A stretch of 64,000 nt of DNA, taken from Brachyhypopomus gauderio (taxonomy: Eukaryota > Chordata > Actinopteri > Gymnotiformes > Hypopomidae). How positions within the stretch are numbered: position 1 is the first letter of the stretch; each line of letters begins with the position of its first letter. Both the position numbers and the translations under genes were made by a program. The stretch covers positions 496,001 to 560,000 of the forward strand of contig NW_027506917.1 of NCBI RefSeq assembly GCF_052324685.1, given 5' to 3'. This document shows, in pieces, positions 63,800-64,000 of this stretch. A model generated the notes under the pieces. The model was not told the DNA's origin and searched no databases. It saw only the letters and a program-made list of their open reading frames with translations.

Positions 63800-64000
63800 C
63801 AGGAAAAATCTGTAAAATTACGGTACTTCTCAGCAGAACTTTTTGTGCTGTCACTTTATTGAAAGTGCTTAATTGTACTAATTCAGGGAAAAGTTGTAAA
63901 ATAAAGGTATTTCTCTGCAAAACTATTAGTGCTGTCACTTTATTGAAAGTGCTTAATTGTAATAATTTAGGGAAAAGTTGTAAAATAAAGGTATTTCTCT
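63800..64000 (+). repeat. 84-bp tandem repeat, cut by window end (copy B)
   Basis: Copy B counterpart. Units begin at 63846 and 63930; the rest lies outside the window. Confidence 0.9.

Overview
The window is vertebrate, almost certainly teleost fish, nuclear DNA. Genes are split into short exons with GT-AG introns. The background is dense with fish-type transposons: Tc1/mariner, hAT, P-element-like, L2-type LINEs and a tRNA-derived SINE. The only confidently named host gene is a PIM-family serine/threonine kinase. I cannot name the species; an otophysan such as a characiform is a guess.

Layout. Bases 1-22305 (copy A) recur in the same orientation at 45629-64000 (copy B), nearly identical except for a few sharp indels. 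Both run off the window, so the full unit is not seen. The copies flank a single-copy middle of about 23 kb. If this is a direct tandem duplication, the period is about 45.6 kb. An assembly that placed two haplotypes in tandem would look the same and cannot be excluded from sequence alone. Copy B lacks 4332 bp that A has (A 1888-6219). Copy A lacks 445 bp that B has (B 51471-51915), and that gap coincides with GT-AG boundaries.

Content of each copy, left to right: a 261-bp hAT-type MITE; a possible LTR-like regulatory segment; a decayed Tc1; fragments of a USP37-like deubiquitinase; an L2 LINE tail; a pair of inverted, diverging terminal exons sharing a proline-rich C-terminus, with a hAT element between them; unrecognised plus-strand exons; a 299-bp MITE; and an intact six-exon minus-strand orphan gene (317 codons plus stop) with a TATA box and a duplicated CCAAT-containing upstream block. 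Further right are hAT and LINE fragments, two 23-bp minisatellite arrays lying in exon-like segments, and an 84-bp tandem repeat.

Single-copy middle: an internally deleted L2 LINE (about 24.0-26.6 kb); a P-element-like transposase interrupted by a hAT element with a perfect 8-bp target duplication (26.7-29.9 kb); a Tc1 element with both TIRs (30.0-31.6 kb); a nine-exon PIM-like kinase gene with a long N-terminal extension (32.0-37.2 kb); another Tc1 (38.6-40.2 kb); a frameshifted hAT transposase (40.2-42.3 kb); a spliced integrase plus Ulp1-like protease relic (42.3-44.0 kb); and a SINE (44.0-44.3 kb). The likely functional genes are the PIM-like kinase and the two copies of the orphan gene. 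Most other coding matter is transposon-derived or broken.
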